From CAISIP01 sp965278985 (GTDB lineage Bacteria; Pseudomonadota; Gammaproteobacteria; Burkholderiales; Burkholderiaceae_C), in contig OZ257131.1 in NCBI GenBank assembly GCA_965278985.1, positions 992,001-1,056,000 of the forward strand: a DNA stretch of 64,000 bases. Reading direction: 5' to 3'. The notes beneath the pieces were generated by a model that was not told the DNA's origin, made no database searches, and saw nothing but the letters and a program-made list of their open reading frames with translations. The position numbers and the translations under genes were made by a program. Numbering within the stretch: position 1 is the stretch's first letter; the number at the start of each line of letters is the position of its first letter. This document shows positions 51,328 through 59,700 of this stretch, piece after piece.

Positions 51328-52108
51328 GGTGTGGGGGTGCCACGGCGGCCAGGGCCGCGGGCGACAGGTACCTGGTGGCGGACCAGCCGCCGTCCACGGC
51401 CAGCACCTGCCCGTTGACCCACCCCGCGGCGGGCGAGGCGAGGTAGTGAATGGCCTCTGCCACGTCCTCCACCGTGCCCGCGCGGGGCGAGGGCGTCATG
51501 TCGTAGTTCATGCGCTGGAAGGCCGGGCTTTCCAGCCGGGCGAGGGTCATGTCGGTCGCCACCACGCCGGGCGCGACCACGTTGCTGCGGATGCCGCCCG
51601 CGCCGTACTGGCAGGCGAGGTGCGAACTCAGGCCCAGCAGCCCTGCCTTGGCGGCCGAATACGCGCCGCCGCGCAGGCCGCCCACCAGTGCATACGTCGA
51701 CGCCACATGCACCATGCTCGCGCCGGGCTGCATCACGGCCAGTGCCTCGCGCGCCAGGCGGAAGGGCGCACGTAGCATCAGGCCCAGGAAATGATCCAGC
51801 TCGGCGTCGCCGGTCTCGTGCACGGGTTTCGGGCTGCCGACACCGGCGTTGTTGACCAGGCAGTCCAGGCGGCCGAACCGGTCCATCGCCAGGGCCACGG
51901 CAGCGGCGGGTGCCGTGTCCTGCGTGAGGTCCGCAGCCAGCGCGGCGACGGGCTGGCCGCGCTCGGCGCCGGCCTGTTCCAACGTGACGAGTTTCGTGGC
52001 GTCGCGTCCCACGCCCACCACGGCCCAGCCGGCCGTGAGAAAGCGCTTTGCGGCTGCCAGGCCGATGCCGCTGCCGGCGCCCGTGATCAGTACGGTGGGT
52101 TGCGTCAT
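51320..52108 (-). CDS. Short-chain dehydrogenase/reductase
   Basis: A 262-residue classical SDR. TGAGSGIGLAAAKRF binds NAD(P), NNAGVG is the structural motif, and Ser-Tyr-Lys is given by VASTYALVGGLRGGAYSAAKAG. The C-terminus VNGQVLAVDGGWSA is typical. In this operon it probably oxidises a beta-hydroxyacyl-CoA, the third step of a beta-oxidation cycle, but an alcohol oxidation is equally possible. It is coupled to the acyl-CoA dehydrogenase upstream (4-base overlap). Confidence 0.93.
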   Translation of the reverse strand: MTQPTVLITGAGSGIGLAAAKRFLTAGWAVVGVGRDATKLVTLEQAGAERGQPVAALAADLTQDTAPAAAVALAMDRFGRLDCLVNNAGVGSPKPVHETGDAELDHFLGLMLRAPFRLAREALAVMQPGASMVHVASTYALVGGLRGGAYSAAKAGLLGLSSHLACQYGAGGIRSNVVAPGVVATDMTLARLESPAFQRMNYDMTPSPRAGTVEDVAEAIHYLASPAAGWVNGQVLAVDGGWSATRYLSPAALAAVAPPHHG

Positions 52109-53151
52109 CGGGCGTGGCTCCTTGCGTCGTCGCGCGGCGCGGCCAGGCGTGCCAGCAGGCCGCCGCGCGGGCCGCCGAGGTGTTCGTACAGGTGGGCGCG
52201 CAGCAGGTAGAGGTGCGCATCGCATTCGGCCGTGAAGCCCATGCCGCCGTGGATTTGGATGCAAGCCGCGGCGTTGGCCAGCGCCGTGCGCGCGGCCAGC
52301 AGGCGGCAGGCATCCAGCTGCAGGGCTGCGTCGGGCCATTCGCCCTGCAGCGCCAGCGTGGCCATGCCCAGCTGGGCGCGCAGGGCCCGGGCAGCGATGG
52401 CCATGTCGGCGCAACGGTGCTTGACGGCCTGGAAGCTGCCGATGGGCCGGCCGAACTGTTCGCGGGTGCAGGCATGGGCCACGGCGAGGTCGCGCGTCGC
52501 CTCGGCCATGCCGAGCAACTGGGCGCAGAGCAGCAGGGTGGCTTCGCGGGCCATCGGGGACTCCGTTGCAGCTAGTCGGCCGAGGACGGCCTGCTCCCGC
52601 AGCTCGGTGCGTTGCAGGCTGATGGAACGGTCGGTGGCGGGCACGGTGCGGGCCTGCAGGGCGTCGCGGCGCAACAGCAGCAGGCCATGGTCGTTCCACG
52701 ACAACGCCAGCGCGGCGCCGGCACCATCGACGAGGTGGGCCTGCATGCCGCCTTCGCCGTCCACCGGCTCCTCGGGCATGTCGTCCAGCGCATTGGCCAG
52801 GCCCACGCGTTGTTCGCCGCGGACGATCTGTCGCGACAGCGCGTCCTGCCCCAGCACCGCCGCCATGCGCGCCGCGAGCAGCGTGGCCAGCGCGTCGGGC
52901 GTGAGCAGGTGGCGGCCGAACTCGATGCCGACGAGCATCGCTTCGACCAGGCCCAGTCCCAGGCCACCTACGCGCTCGGGCGCAGCCAGGCCCCAGATGC
53001 CGAGGTCGGTGAGGATGTGCAGCGTCTGCGCGTCGTGTGCGCGACCGTCGGTGCTGCGCAGCCGCGCCACGGGGAATTCATGGGCCAGCGCCGTGCGCAG
53101 GGCCTCGACGATCTCGCGCTGGTCGGCGGTGGGGTTGAGGTCGATGGTCAC
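52105..53151 (-). CDS. Acyl-CoA dehydrogenase, divergent small subunit (pair 1)
   Basis: A 348-residue acyl-CoA dehydrogenase family protein, shorter than the typical 380. The helical N- and C-terminal domains (IVEALRTALAHEFPV, then DLGIWGLAAPERVGGLGLG; REQFGRPIGSFQAVKHRCADM; CIQIHGGMGFTAECDAHLYLLRA) are present, while the middle beta domain is shortened. GTG 53151 overlaps the stop of the full-length dehydrogenase by four bases. Such pairs form alpha2beta2 heterotetramers in steroid side-chain degradation, in which each FAD site is shared between subunits. Alone it may be incomplete. Confidence 0.88.
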   Translation of the reverse strand: MTIDLNPTADQREIVEALRTALAHEFPVARLRSTDGRAHDAQTLHILTDLGIWGLAAPERVGGLGLGLVEAMLVGIEFGRHLLTPDALATLLAARMAAVLGQDALSRQIVRGEQRVGLANALDDMPEEPVDGEGGMQAHLVDGAGAALALSWNDHGLLLLRRDALQARTVPATDRSISLQRTELREQAVLGRLAATESPMAREATLLLCAQLLGMAEATRDLAVAHACTREQFGRPIGSFQAVKHRCADMAIAARALRAQLGMATLALQGEWPDAALQLDACRLLAARTALANAAACIQIHGGMGFTAECDAHLYLLRAHLYEHLGGPRGGLLARLAAPRDDARSHAR

Positions 53152-54311
53152 TTCGCGCTCTCCCGCGGCAACCCCAGGATGCGCTCGCCGATGATGTTGC
53201 GCTGGATCTCGGCCGTGCCGCCCGCGATGGTCTCGCTGTACGACTCCAGGTACTCGTGCACCCAGGGGCCGAGTGCGGCCATGCCGGCCTCTGCCTCCAA
53301 CGCCTCGGGGCCCAGCAGGTCCATGCCGAGCCGGTGGATCTTCTGCGACAGCTCGGCGAAATACAGCCGCACGATGGAGCCGTCGAAAGGCGTGTCCGGA
53401 TCCTGGAACAACGTGTGGTAGGTCAGGCCGCGCAGCGCCGCGGCCTCGGCGCGCAGCGTGGCGAGGCGCTGCAGGAGTGAAGGGTCCTGCTGGGCCGCCG
53501 GGCTGGCCAGGGCCAGGCGCGCGAGCTGTTCCACCTTGGCAGAGAGCCCCAACTGCAGCGCCGTGGCCGCCGTGCCGCGTTCGAAGCCCAGGGTCTGCAT
53601 GGCGACATTCCAGCCGTCGTGCAATGCGCCCACCACGTTGGACAGCGGGATGCGCACGTTGTCGTAGAACACTTCGGCAAAGTGCGTCGCGCCCGCGAGG
53701 TTGCGGATGGGCCGCACCGTGATGCCGGGCGTGCGCATGTCGCAGATCACCCAGGACAGGCCCTTGTGCCGCGGCGAACCCGGCTGGGTGCGGATCAGAA
53801 GCTCCTGGTACTCCGCGATGTCGGCGAAGCTGCTCCAGATCTTCTGCCCGTTGACGACGAGGTGGTCGCCGTCGACGGTGCCCGTGGTGCGCAGGCTCGC
53901 CAGGTCCGAGCCCGCGCCGGGCTCCGAGAAACCCTGGCACCACAACACCTCGCCCGCCAGGATGCGCGGCAGGTGGAATGCCTTCTGTGCCGAGCTGCCG
54001 CAGGCGATCAGCGTGGGCCCGGCATGGTTCAGCGCGACGAAACTCGGGTCCAGCGGGCTGGGCGCGCCGGCGCGCACGTACTCCTCGTACCACAGCACCT
54101 GGCGTTCCAGGCTCAGGCCGCGGCCGCCGTACGCCGCGGGCCAGGCGATGCCCGACCAGCCGCCCGCATGCAGGCGGCGCAGCCAGCCGAGAGCGTAGTC
54201 GCGGGAGGCCTGCCCGCTGTGCGGCGCGGGGCCATCGGGCACATGGGCCTGCAGCCAGGCGCGCGCCTCGCGGGCAAACGCGTGGTCCTCCTGGGTGAAA
54301 GCGAACTGCAT
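53148..54311 (-). CDS. Acyl-CoA dehydrogenase, full-length subunit (pair 1)
   Basis: A 387-residue acyl-CoA dehydrogenase. The FAD/substrate signature is WCQGFSEPGAGSDLASLRT, and the middle domain and C-terminal helices are complete. The segment where medium-chain enzymes have the YEGT catalytic glutamate reads ETIAGGTAEIQRNI here, so the catalytic base must be elsewhere, as in some heteromeric dehydrogenases. It is the first gene of the minus-strand operon and divergent from a similar pair, with two 23-bp palindromes in the gap. Confidence 0.93.
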   Translation of the reverse strand: MQFAFTQEDHAFAREARAWLQAHVPDGPAPHSGQASRDYALGWLRRLHAGGWSGIAWPAAYGGRGLSLERQVLWYEEYVRAGAPSPLDPSFVALNHAGPTLIACGSSAQKAFHLPRILAGEVLWCQGFSEPGAGSDLASLRTTGTVDGDHLVVNGQKIWSSFADIAEYQELLIRTQPGSPRHKGLSWVICDMRTPGITVRPIRNLAGATHFAEVFYDNVRIPLSNVVGALHDGWNVAMQTLGFERGTAATALQLGLSAKVEQLARLALASPAAQQDPSLLQRLATLRAEAAALRGLTYHTLFQDPDTPFDGSIVRLYFAELSQKIHRLGMDLLGPEALEAEAGMAALGPWVHEYLESYSETIAGGTAEIQRNIIGERILGLPRESAK

Positions 54312-54331
54312 GCTGGGGTCGTGCCTCCAAA

Positions 54332-54354
54332 TTTGTCTCACATGGTAGAACAAA
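54332..54354. promoter_or_regulatory. 23-bp palindromic operator candidate 1
   Basis: Outer arms TTTGT and ACAAA enclose a 13-base core; 21 bases upstream of the minus-strand dehydrogenase start. It shares its outer arms and length with the site at 54458-54480. Confidence 0.6.
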
Positions 54355-54457
54355 AATGGCAGATGGGCAAATCTCTTTCGCGGCGAAGGATCTTCATCGG
54401 TCCGCAGGTCTTTACTCTGTACAAGCAACGCGCAGGGCGTTTATGATGCGCCACCAG

Positions 54458-54480
54458 TTTGTCCCATATATTGGCACAAA
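54458..54480. promoter_or_regulatory. 23-bp palindromic operator candidate 2
   Basis: Arms TTTGTCCCA and TGGCACAAA match except at one position, around an AT-rich centre. It lies 20 bases upstream of the plus-strand dehydrogenase start. Together with the site at 54332 it suggests one regulator controlling both divergent operons. Confidence 0.65.
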
Positions 54481-54500
54481 ATTCGAAAGAGGAGCAGTCC

Positions 54501-55667
54501 ATGGAGTTTGGTTGGTCCGCGCAACAGGCGGCGTTCCGGCAGAAGGTGCGCGATGTGCTGGCGCGCGCGCTGCCGCCGGACTGGGAGCACATTGCCCGCG
54601 AAGGCCCGGGCTCGGCCGCGCAGACGGCGTTCTCGCTGGAGTTCTGCCCCCGACTCGCGGCCGAGGGCCTGCTGGTGCCGCACTGGCCCGAGGAACATGG
54701 CGGCCGCAACGGCGCACCGTGGGAGCATTTCATCCTGGGCGAGGAGATGTGGGCCGCCGGCGAGCCGCGCGGCGCGCAGTACATGAACGTCAACTGGATC
54801 GGCCAGACGCTGATGCGCTTCGGCACGGAGGCGCAGAAGCGCCAGTACCTGCCCGAGATGGCGGCCGGCCGCGGCATCTGGTGCCAGGGCTTCTCGGAGC
54901 CCGGCGCGGGCTCTGACCTGGCGAGCCTGCGCACGCGCGCCGATGCGCGGGGCGGCGACTACGTCATCAACGGCTCCAAGATCTGGACCTCGTACGCGGG
55001 CCTGGCCGACCACTGCTTCCTGCTCGCGCGCACGGGCCACAACGGGGTGATGAATACGGGCAAGGCCGGCATCGCGATCTTCCTCGTCTCCATGCGCGCG
55101 CCGGGCATCACAGTGCGGCCCATCCCCAGCCTGATCGGCATGGGCGACATCCACGAAGTCTTCTTCGACAACGTGGTGGTGCCTGAGAGTTGCCGCCTGG
55201 GCGAGGAGGGCCAGGCCTGGCCCATCATTGGCTACGCGTTGTCCAACGAGCGCGTGGGCATCGCGCGGTATGCGTTCTCTCTGCGGGTGCTGAACGGCAT
55301 GGTGCGGCAGTTGCAGGCACAGGGCCGCTTCGGCAACGAGATCGTGCAGATGCGCGCCGGCCAGGCCCATGCGGCCTGCGAGGCGGCGCGGCTGCTGGTC
55401 TACCGCGTGGTGGACCAGCGTGCGCGCGGCCTGCCGCCGAGCCCGGATGCAAACCTGGCCCGCCTGGCCGTGATCGCGGCCGACCATGCGGTGGCGGACT
55501 TCGGGCTGGACTTCCTGCCCGACACCTTCAGCGGCGAGGCCCACCCGCTGCATCTCTCGCACCACGAACGCGCTATCGTGGCCGGCATCGCCTCGGGCGC
55601 GGCCGAGATCCAGCTCAACCTGGTGGCCACCGACTACCTGCACCTTCCCCGGGAGGCCCGCGCATGA
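54501..55667 (+). CDS. Acyl-CoA dehydrogenase, full-length subunit (pair 2)
   Basis: A 388-residue acyl-CoA dehydrogenase with WCQGFSEPGAGSDLASLRTRA in the active-site region and VVVPESCRLGEEGQAWPIIGY in the middle domain. In the C-terminal domain the usual YEGT catalytic glutamate is replaced by GIASGAAEIQLNL. ATG 54501 follows AAAGAGGAGCAG. It overlaps the small partner gene by four bases (ATGA). It is divergent from dehydrogenase pair 1 and shares similar regulatory sites. Confidence 0.92.
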   Translation: MEFGWSAQQAAFRQKVRDVLARALPPDWEHIAREGPGSAAQTAFSLEFCPRLAAEGLLVPHWPEEHGGRNGAPWEHFILGEEMWAAGEPRGAQYMNVNWIGQTLMRFGTEAQKRQYLPEMAAGRGIWCQGFSEPGAGSDLASLRTRADARGGDYVINGSKIWTSYAGLADHCFLLARTGHNGVMNTGKAGIAIFLVSMRAPGITVRPIPSLIGMGDIHEVFFDNVVVPESCRLGEEGQAWPIIGYALSNERVGIARYAFSLRVLNGMVRQLQAQGRFGNEIVQMRAGQAHAACEAARLLVYRVVDQRARGLPPSPDANLARLAVIAADHAVADFGLDFLPDTFSGEAHPLHLSHHERAIVAGIASGAAEIQLNLVATDYLHLPREARA

Positions 55668-56602
55668 ACTTCGAAGCCACCGGCGACCTGGCGGCCTTCC
55701 TGGACGCGGTCGACGATATCGCCACGCGTGCCGGCGCACAGGCCACGCTGCATGGACAGTCGCGCCATGAACCCGCGCCGGCGCTGGAACAGATGCTGGA
55801 GGAGGGCGGCTATTTCGCCTGTGCCACCGAGGAGAGCCTGGGCGTGCTGGCCGCAACCGCCATGGTGATGGCGCTCGCACGCCTGCCCGTGGGCTGCGAG
55901 TTCGCGGCCTCGGCGCTCGTCGCGCCGCTGGTCACAGCAGCCATCGGCCGGCAGCTGCCGCGCCCGCTGGCGGTGACGGAAGGTGATGCCAACCGCCCGC
56001 TGCGCCACCTGCCGCAGGCCCGCACGCTGTTGCGGCTCGGGCGCGACGACGTGCGTATCGCCGCGCTGCACCCCGAAGCCGTGGTGCCCGTGGAAAGCGC
56101 CTTCGCCTACCCGATGGGCGTGTTGCGCGACCCCGCCGCGTTGCACTGGCAGCCGGTGGAGGGCGTGGCCGCCGACATGGTGCGAGACCGCTGGCGCCTG
56201 GGCGTCGCCGCCGAGATGGTCGGCTGCCTGCAGGCCGGGCTGGCTGCGGTCGTCACCCATGTCACCGACCGCCGCCAGTTCGGACGCCCGCTGGGAGCCT
56301 TCCAGGGCGTGCAGCATCGCCTGGCCGCGGCCGCCAGCAGCATCGAAGCTGCACGGTGGTTGACCCTCGAGGCCGCGTGGACCGGGCAGTCAGCGGATGC
56401 CACCACGGCCCTGGCCCAGTTGCAGGGTATCAGCACGAAGATCGTCTACGACCTGCACCAGTTCATGGGAGCGATGGGCCTCACGCTGGAGCATCCCCTG
56501 CACCGGTGGACCTACCGGCTCAAGCTGCTGCGCTCGGAGTGCGGCGGCGCGGAGCGGCAGTTCGCGGAACTGGCGCGGGGCGTCTGGGGCGAAGCGGCCT
56601 GA
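55664..56602 (+). CDS. Acyl-CoA dehydrogenase, divergent small subunit (pair 2)
   Basis: A 312-residue protein with the C-terminal helical domain of acyl-CoA dehydrogenases (DRRQFGRPLGAFQGVQHRLAAAASSIEAARWL and IVYDLHQFMGAMGLTLEHPLHRWTYRLKLL). The N-terminal domain is short and strongly diverged. Four-base overlap with the full-length gene shows coupling. As with pair 1 it probably forms a heteromer with its neighbour. Its flavin-binding ability alone is doubtful. Confidence 0.82.
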   Translation: MNFEATGDLAAFLDAVDDIATRAGAQATLHGQSRHEPAPALEQMLEEGGYFACATEESLGVLAATAMVMALARLPVGCEFAASALVAPLVTAAIGRQLPRPLAVTEGDANRPLRHLPQARTLLRLGRDDVRIAALHPEAVVPVESAFAYPMGVLRDPAALHWQPVEGVAADMVRDRWRLGVAAEMVGCLQAGLAAVVTHVTDRRQFGRPLGAFQGVQHRLAAAASSIEAARWLTLEAAWTGQSADATTALAQLQGISTKIVYDLHQFMGAMGLTLEHPLHRWTYRLKLLRSECGGAERQFAELARGVWGEAA

Positions 56603-56634
56603 TCATTCGCTGCGGTAGTACGCGCGCTGGCCCC

Positions 56635-56934
56635 TCAGACGGGTTGGGGCGGGAGCGCTGTCTCGGTCGGCAAGCTGGGAACCGGGGCGTCGCGCGGGTC
56701 GAGCAGGTACTCTTCCGCTGGCCGTCCCGCGTCGGGGCCCAGCCCGCGCACGCTGCGTTCGTCGACCGAGGGAGTTGCCTCGTCGGGGACCGGATCGAGC
56801 ACCATGCCGTAGGCGCCGTACTCCCTGCCGGGTTGGCCGAGCACGGCGCCCGTGGTGCTGGTGCGCACGGCGGCATCGCCGTCGTGGACGGCCGGTGCCG
56901 TGGCCGTGTTGTCGTGTGGTGTCGTGGGTTGCAT
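56635..56934 (-). CDS. Small acidic protein of unknown function
   Basis: A 99-residue acidic, proline-rich protein with a T/P-rich N-terminus and the core GREYGAYGMVLDPVPDEATPSVDERSV. No membrane segment or known motif is seen. ATG 56934 is chosen because GGAAAGGA lies about nine bases before it; the longer open frame upstream has no such site. The gene is convergent with dehydrogenase pair 2. It may be a small stress-related protein, but no family is recognised. Confidence 0.45.
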   Translation of the reverse strand: MQPTTPHDNTATAPAVHDGDAAVRTSTTGAVLGQPGREYGAYGMVLDPVPDEATPSVDERSVRGLGPDAGRPAEEYLLDPRDAPVPSLPTETALPPQPV

Positions 56935-57270
56935 GGGAGGGGGTCCTTTCCAAGTGGCTGCGGCGCTGCCGGCCGTTGCCCGGGTGCCAGCGGTTCGGCT
57001 GCGGCGTCGGTGGTGTGTTGCAGCCATCTTAGGAAGCTGGCGGCGCGCTGCTGTAGGACGATGCGGCGCATGCCTGTGGGCCAAGGCAGCCTGTGCGCCG
57101 TCACCACAGGCGCAGTCCGGGCACGGCAGCGGGTCTGCGATTCCCGCGCAAGCTACTGCCAAAAGCTTCGTTGGCGGTGGCCCGCGCGGTGCCTACAGTG
57201 GCCCTGACAACACGCCGGTGTGCGGATGGTCCGTACCTCCGACGGTGTGTCACCGTACTGGAGCCTCCTC
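56935..57270. other. Divergent control region of the small protein and dioxygenase genes
   Basis: The 336-base gap contains no recognisable gene. It has TGTAGGACGATG at 57052-57063, which shares the GCATCGTC core (complement) with 1070-1077 near the PRC-barrel gene, and an 8-bp inverted repeat GCCTGTGG (57072-57079) with CCACAGGC (57104-57111). Confidence 0.4.
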
Positions 57271-58218
57271 ATGAGCAACCGCCCCCCGCTGCAATCCGCC
57301 AGCAGTGTCCAGGTACTTCCCCTGTCTGCCTACACCGGTGCCGAGATCCGCGGCGTGGACCTGCGCGCGCCGCTGCGCCCCGACGAGTTGGAGGCGGTAC
57401 GCACGGCATTGCTGCAGTGGAAGGTCGTGTTCTTCCGCGACCAGCCGCTGGACCATGCGCAGCATGTGGCGTTCTCGCGCCAGCTGGGTGAGCCCACGCT
57501 GGGGCATCCCGTCTTCGGCCACGAGGCCGGTTTCCCCGAGGTTTATTCCATCGCCAAATACCGCCGCGCCAACAGCCACGAAAGCCAGCCCGAGCGGCGG
57601 CCCTGGACGGGATGGCACACCGACGTGACTGCGGCCCACAACCCGCCGGCGATCTCTATCCTGCGCGGCGTGACCATCCCGCCCTATGGCGGCGACACGC
57701 AGTGGACGAACCTCGTGGCCGCCTACCGCGCGTTGTCCGAGCCGCTGCAGCGTTTCGTGGACGGGCTGCGCGGCATCCACCGCTTCAGCCCGCCGGTGGG
57801 CGCCACGCCGTCGCAGGAGTACCTGGATCTGGTGCAGAGCAAGACGCTGGTCAGCGAGCATCCGCTGGTGCGCGTGCATCCCGAGACGGGCGAACGCGCG
57901 CTCTACGTCAGCCCGGGTTTCCTCAAAAGCGTGAGCGGCCTCGCGCCGCGCGAGAGCCGTGCGTTGCTGGAGCTGCTGTGGGAACACATCCTGCGCAGCG
58001 AGTTCACGGTGCGCTTCAAGTGGGAGCCGGGCAGCATCGCCATCTGGGACAACCGCTCCACGGCGCATGTGGCGCCCTTCGACATCTTCGACCTGGACTT
58101 CGACCGGCAGCTGTACCGCACCACGCTGGTGGGCGATGTACCGGTGGGTGTGGACGGACGGCTGTCCACTGCCATCTCGGGCGACCCGATGCTGGCCGCG
58201 CACGGCGCGGCGTACTGA
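57271..58218 (+). CDS. TauD/TfdA-family Fe(II)/2-oxoglutarate dioxygenase
   Basis: A 315-residue dioxygenase. The iron ligands are His116 and Asp118 in GWHTDVTA and His266 in NRSTAHVAP; Arg283 in YRTTLVGD binds 2-oxoglutarate. The family attacks C-H bonds next to sulfonates, ethers or carboxylates (taurine, alkyl sulfate, 2,4-D). The substrate is unknown. ATG 57271 is chosen because the conserved domain begins there; the frame is open to 57220. It converges with the MaoC gene. Confidence 0.93.
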   Translation: MSNRPPLQSASSVQVLPLSAYTGAEIRGVDLRAPLRPDELEAVRTALLQWKVVFFRDQPLDHAQHVAFSRQLGEPTLGHPVFGHEAGFPEVYSIAKYRRANSHESQPERRPWTGWHTDVTAAHNPPAISILRGVTIPPYGGDTQWTNLVAAYRALSEPLQRFVDGLRGIHRFSPPVGATPSQEYLDLVQSKTLVSEHPLVRVHPETGERALYVSPGFLKSVSGLAPRESRALLELLWEHILRSEFTVRFKWEPGSIAIWDNRSTAHVAPFDIFDLDFDRQLYRTTLVGDVPVGVDGRLSTAISGDPMLAAHGAAY

Positions 58219-58237
58219 GCCTGCGCCGCGGCGCGCT

Positions 58238-58717
58238 TCAGGCCTTGCGGAAGTAGCGCCGCACCACCGACTCCGCCACGCAGGCTGGCTTGGCCTCGCC
58301 CTCGATCTCCACGGTCACGGTGCAGGTCAGCTGCAGGCCGCCTTCCACCTCCTCGACCTTCGCCAGCAGGAAGCGGCCGCGCACGCGGCTGCCCGCGCGC
58401 ACGGCGTTGGTGAAGCGCACGCGGTTCAGGCCGTAGTTGACACCGAGGTCGCAGAAGGGCATCGCGTCCACCAGATAGTCCTCGTAGAACTTGCCCAGCA
58501 GCGATAGCGTGAGGAAGCCGTGCGCGATGGGGCCGCCGTAGGGCGACTCGGCCGTGGCCCGCGCCACGTCCACGTGGATCCACTGGAAATCGCCCGTCGC
58601 CTCGGCGAACTTCTGGATGCGGTCCTGGCCGATCTCGACCCATTCGGATACGCGTATCTCCTGGCCTGTGGCGGCGACCACGGCGGCGGGGGATGCGAAG
58701 GTGAGGGAAGTGTCCAT
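58238..58717 (-). CDS. MaoC-family (hot dog fold) hydratase
   Basis: A 159-residue MaoC-like dehydratase. The hydratase-2 active-site motif FAEATGDFQWIHVDVARA provides the Asp and His pair, and GGPIAHGFLTLSLLGKF follows as usual. It probably hydrates an enoyl-CoA to an (R)-3-hydroxyacyl-CoA. It could supply the hydration step in this island, where the crotonase lacks the standard catalytic residues. Divergent from the GntR gene. Confidence 0.92.
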   Translation of the reverse strand: MDTSLTFASPAAVVAATGQEIRVSEWVEIGQDRIQKFAEATGDFQWIHVDVARATAESPYGGPIAHGFLTLSLLGKFYEDYLVDAMPFCDLGVNYGLNRVRFTNAVRAGSRVRGRFLLAKVEEVEGGLQLTCTVTVEIEGEAKPACVAESVVRRYFRKA

Positions 58718-58759
58718 GGAGCCGCATCGTAGCCATCTGACAGGGTAAATACTAGTAGG

Positions 58760-58771
58760 CCATTCAAATGG
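58760..58771. promoter_or_regulatory. Candidate GntR operator
   Basis: CCATT and AATGG form an inverted repeat with a 2-base spacer in the 72-base gap between the divergent MaoC and GntR genes, next to an AT-rich stretch. This resembles FadR-type operators. Confidence 0.45.
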
Positions 58772-58789
58772 TCTGACAATAATGAAGCC

Positions 58790-59575
58790 ATGATCCTGGC
58801 CGCCACCCAGCCCCTGAACATGATCGCGATCGACCAGATCAGCGTGCCCAAGGCGGCCAACGTGTTGGCCGACGCGCTGCGCGAGAAGATCCTCAAGGGC
58901 GACCTGAACGAAGGCGTGGAGCTGCCCTCGGAGCGCGAACTCGGCGAGCAGGCGGGCGCATCACGCGCCACGGTGCGCGAGGCACTGCGCATCCTCGAGA
59001 GCGAAGGCCTGATCGAGACCCGCCTGGGCCGCCGCGGCGGCTCGGCCGTGCTGCCGCCCAGCACCGCGACCATCGAGCGCTCGGTGGGCATCTACATCCG
59101 CGGCAAGCGCATCCGGCTGCAAGCCGTGCTGGAGACGCGCGGCGCCATCGAGCCCTCCGCCGCGCGTTATGCCGCCTTGCACCGCAATGAAGAAGACCTC
59201 GAAGAACTCGAGCGCTGCCAGCAGCGCGTGGAGCGCGCCGCCGAGGACGGCGACCTGGACGCTTACATCCAGGCCAACCTCGACTGGCATGTGCAGGTGG
59301 TGCGCGCCAGCCATAACGAATTGCTGATCGCCTTCATCGCCGCGGTGGCGAAGTCGGTCTATCTCGAGAGTGACATCGAAGGTTTCAACTCCGGCGAGGT
59401 GCGTGCGGCGGTGGTCCACGCGCACCGCCGGGTGATGGACGCCATCCGCGCAGGCGACGGCGAAGCCGCCGCGCGGCGAATGGCACGCCATGTGGACGCC
59501 TACATCGACGACGTGCGCAAGGCGACCGCAGCGGCACCGGCCACGCGGCCGGCGCGCAGGAAGACAACAGCTTAG
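58790..59575 (+). CDS. GntR-family regulator, FadR/FCD type
   Basis: A 261-residue GntR regulator. The winged helix-turn-helix (about residues 20-90) has LREKILKGDLNEGVELPSERELGEQAGASRATVREALRILESEGLIETRLGRRGG. The C-terminal FCD domain has the expected metal-binding pattern: DLDAYIQANLDWHVQVVRASHN, and later HAHRRVMDAIRAGD with HVDAYI. It lies between the MaoC gene (divergent) and the hydantoinase genes (downstream) and may control both. The effector, usually an organic acid, is unknown. Confidence 0.93.
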   Translation: MILAATQPLNMIAIDQISVPKAANVLADALREKILKGDLNEGVELPSERELGEQAGASRATVREALRILESEGLIETRLGRRGGSAVLPPSTATIERSVGIYIRGKRIRLQAVLETRGAIEPSAARYAALHRNEEDLEELERCQQRVERAAEDGDLDAYIQANLDWHVQVVRASHNELLIAFIAAVAKSVYLESDIEGFNSGEVRAAVVHAHRRVMDAIRAGDGEAAARRMARHVDAYIDDVRKATAAAPATRPARRKTTA

Positions 59576-59700
59576 TTCGGCGGCGTGGCGACGCCCCGCA
59601 GGGGGCGCGCCCTGCCATGGTTTCACGAGGACGGCGGACGGGCCGCTGGCACATCGTCGGGATGTGCCAGCCCCGCGCCGCTGCGAGGAGACAACACGCA

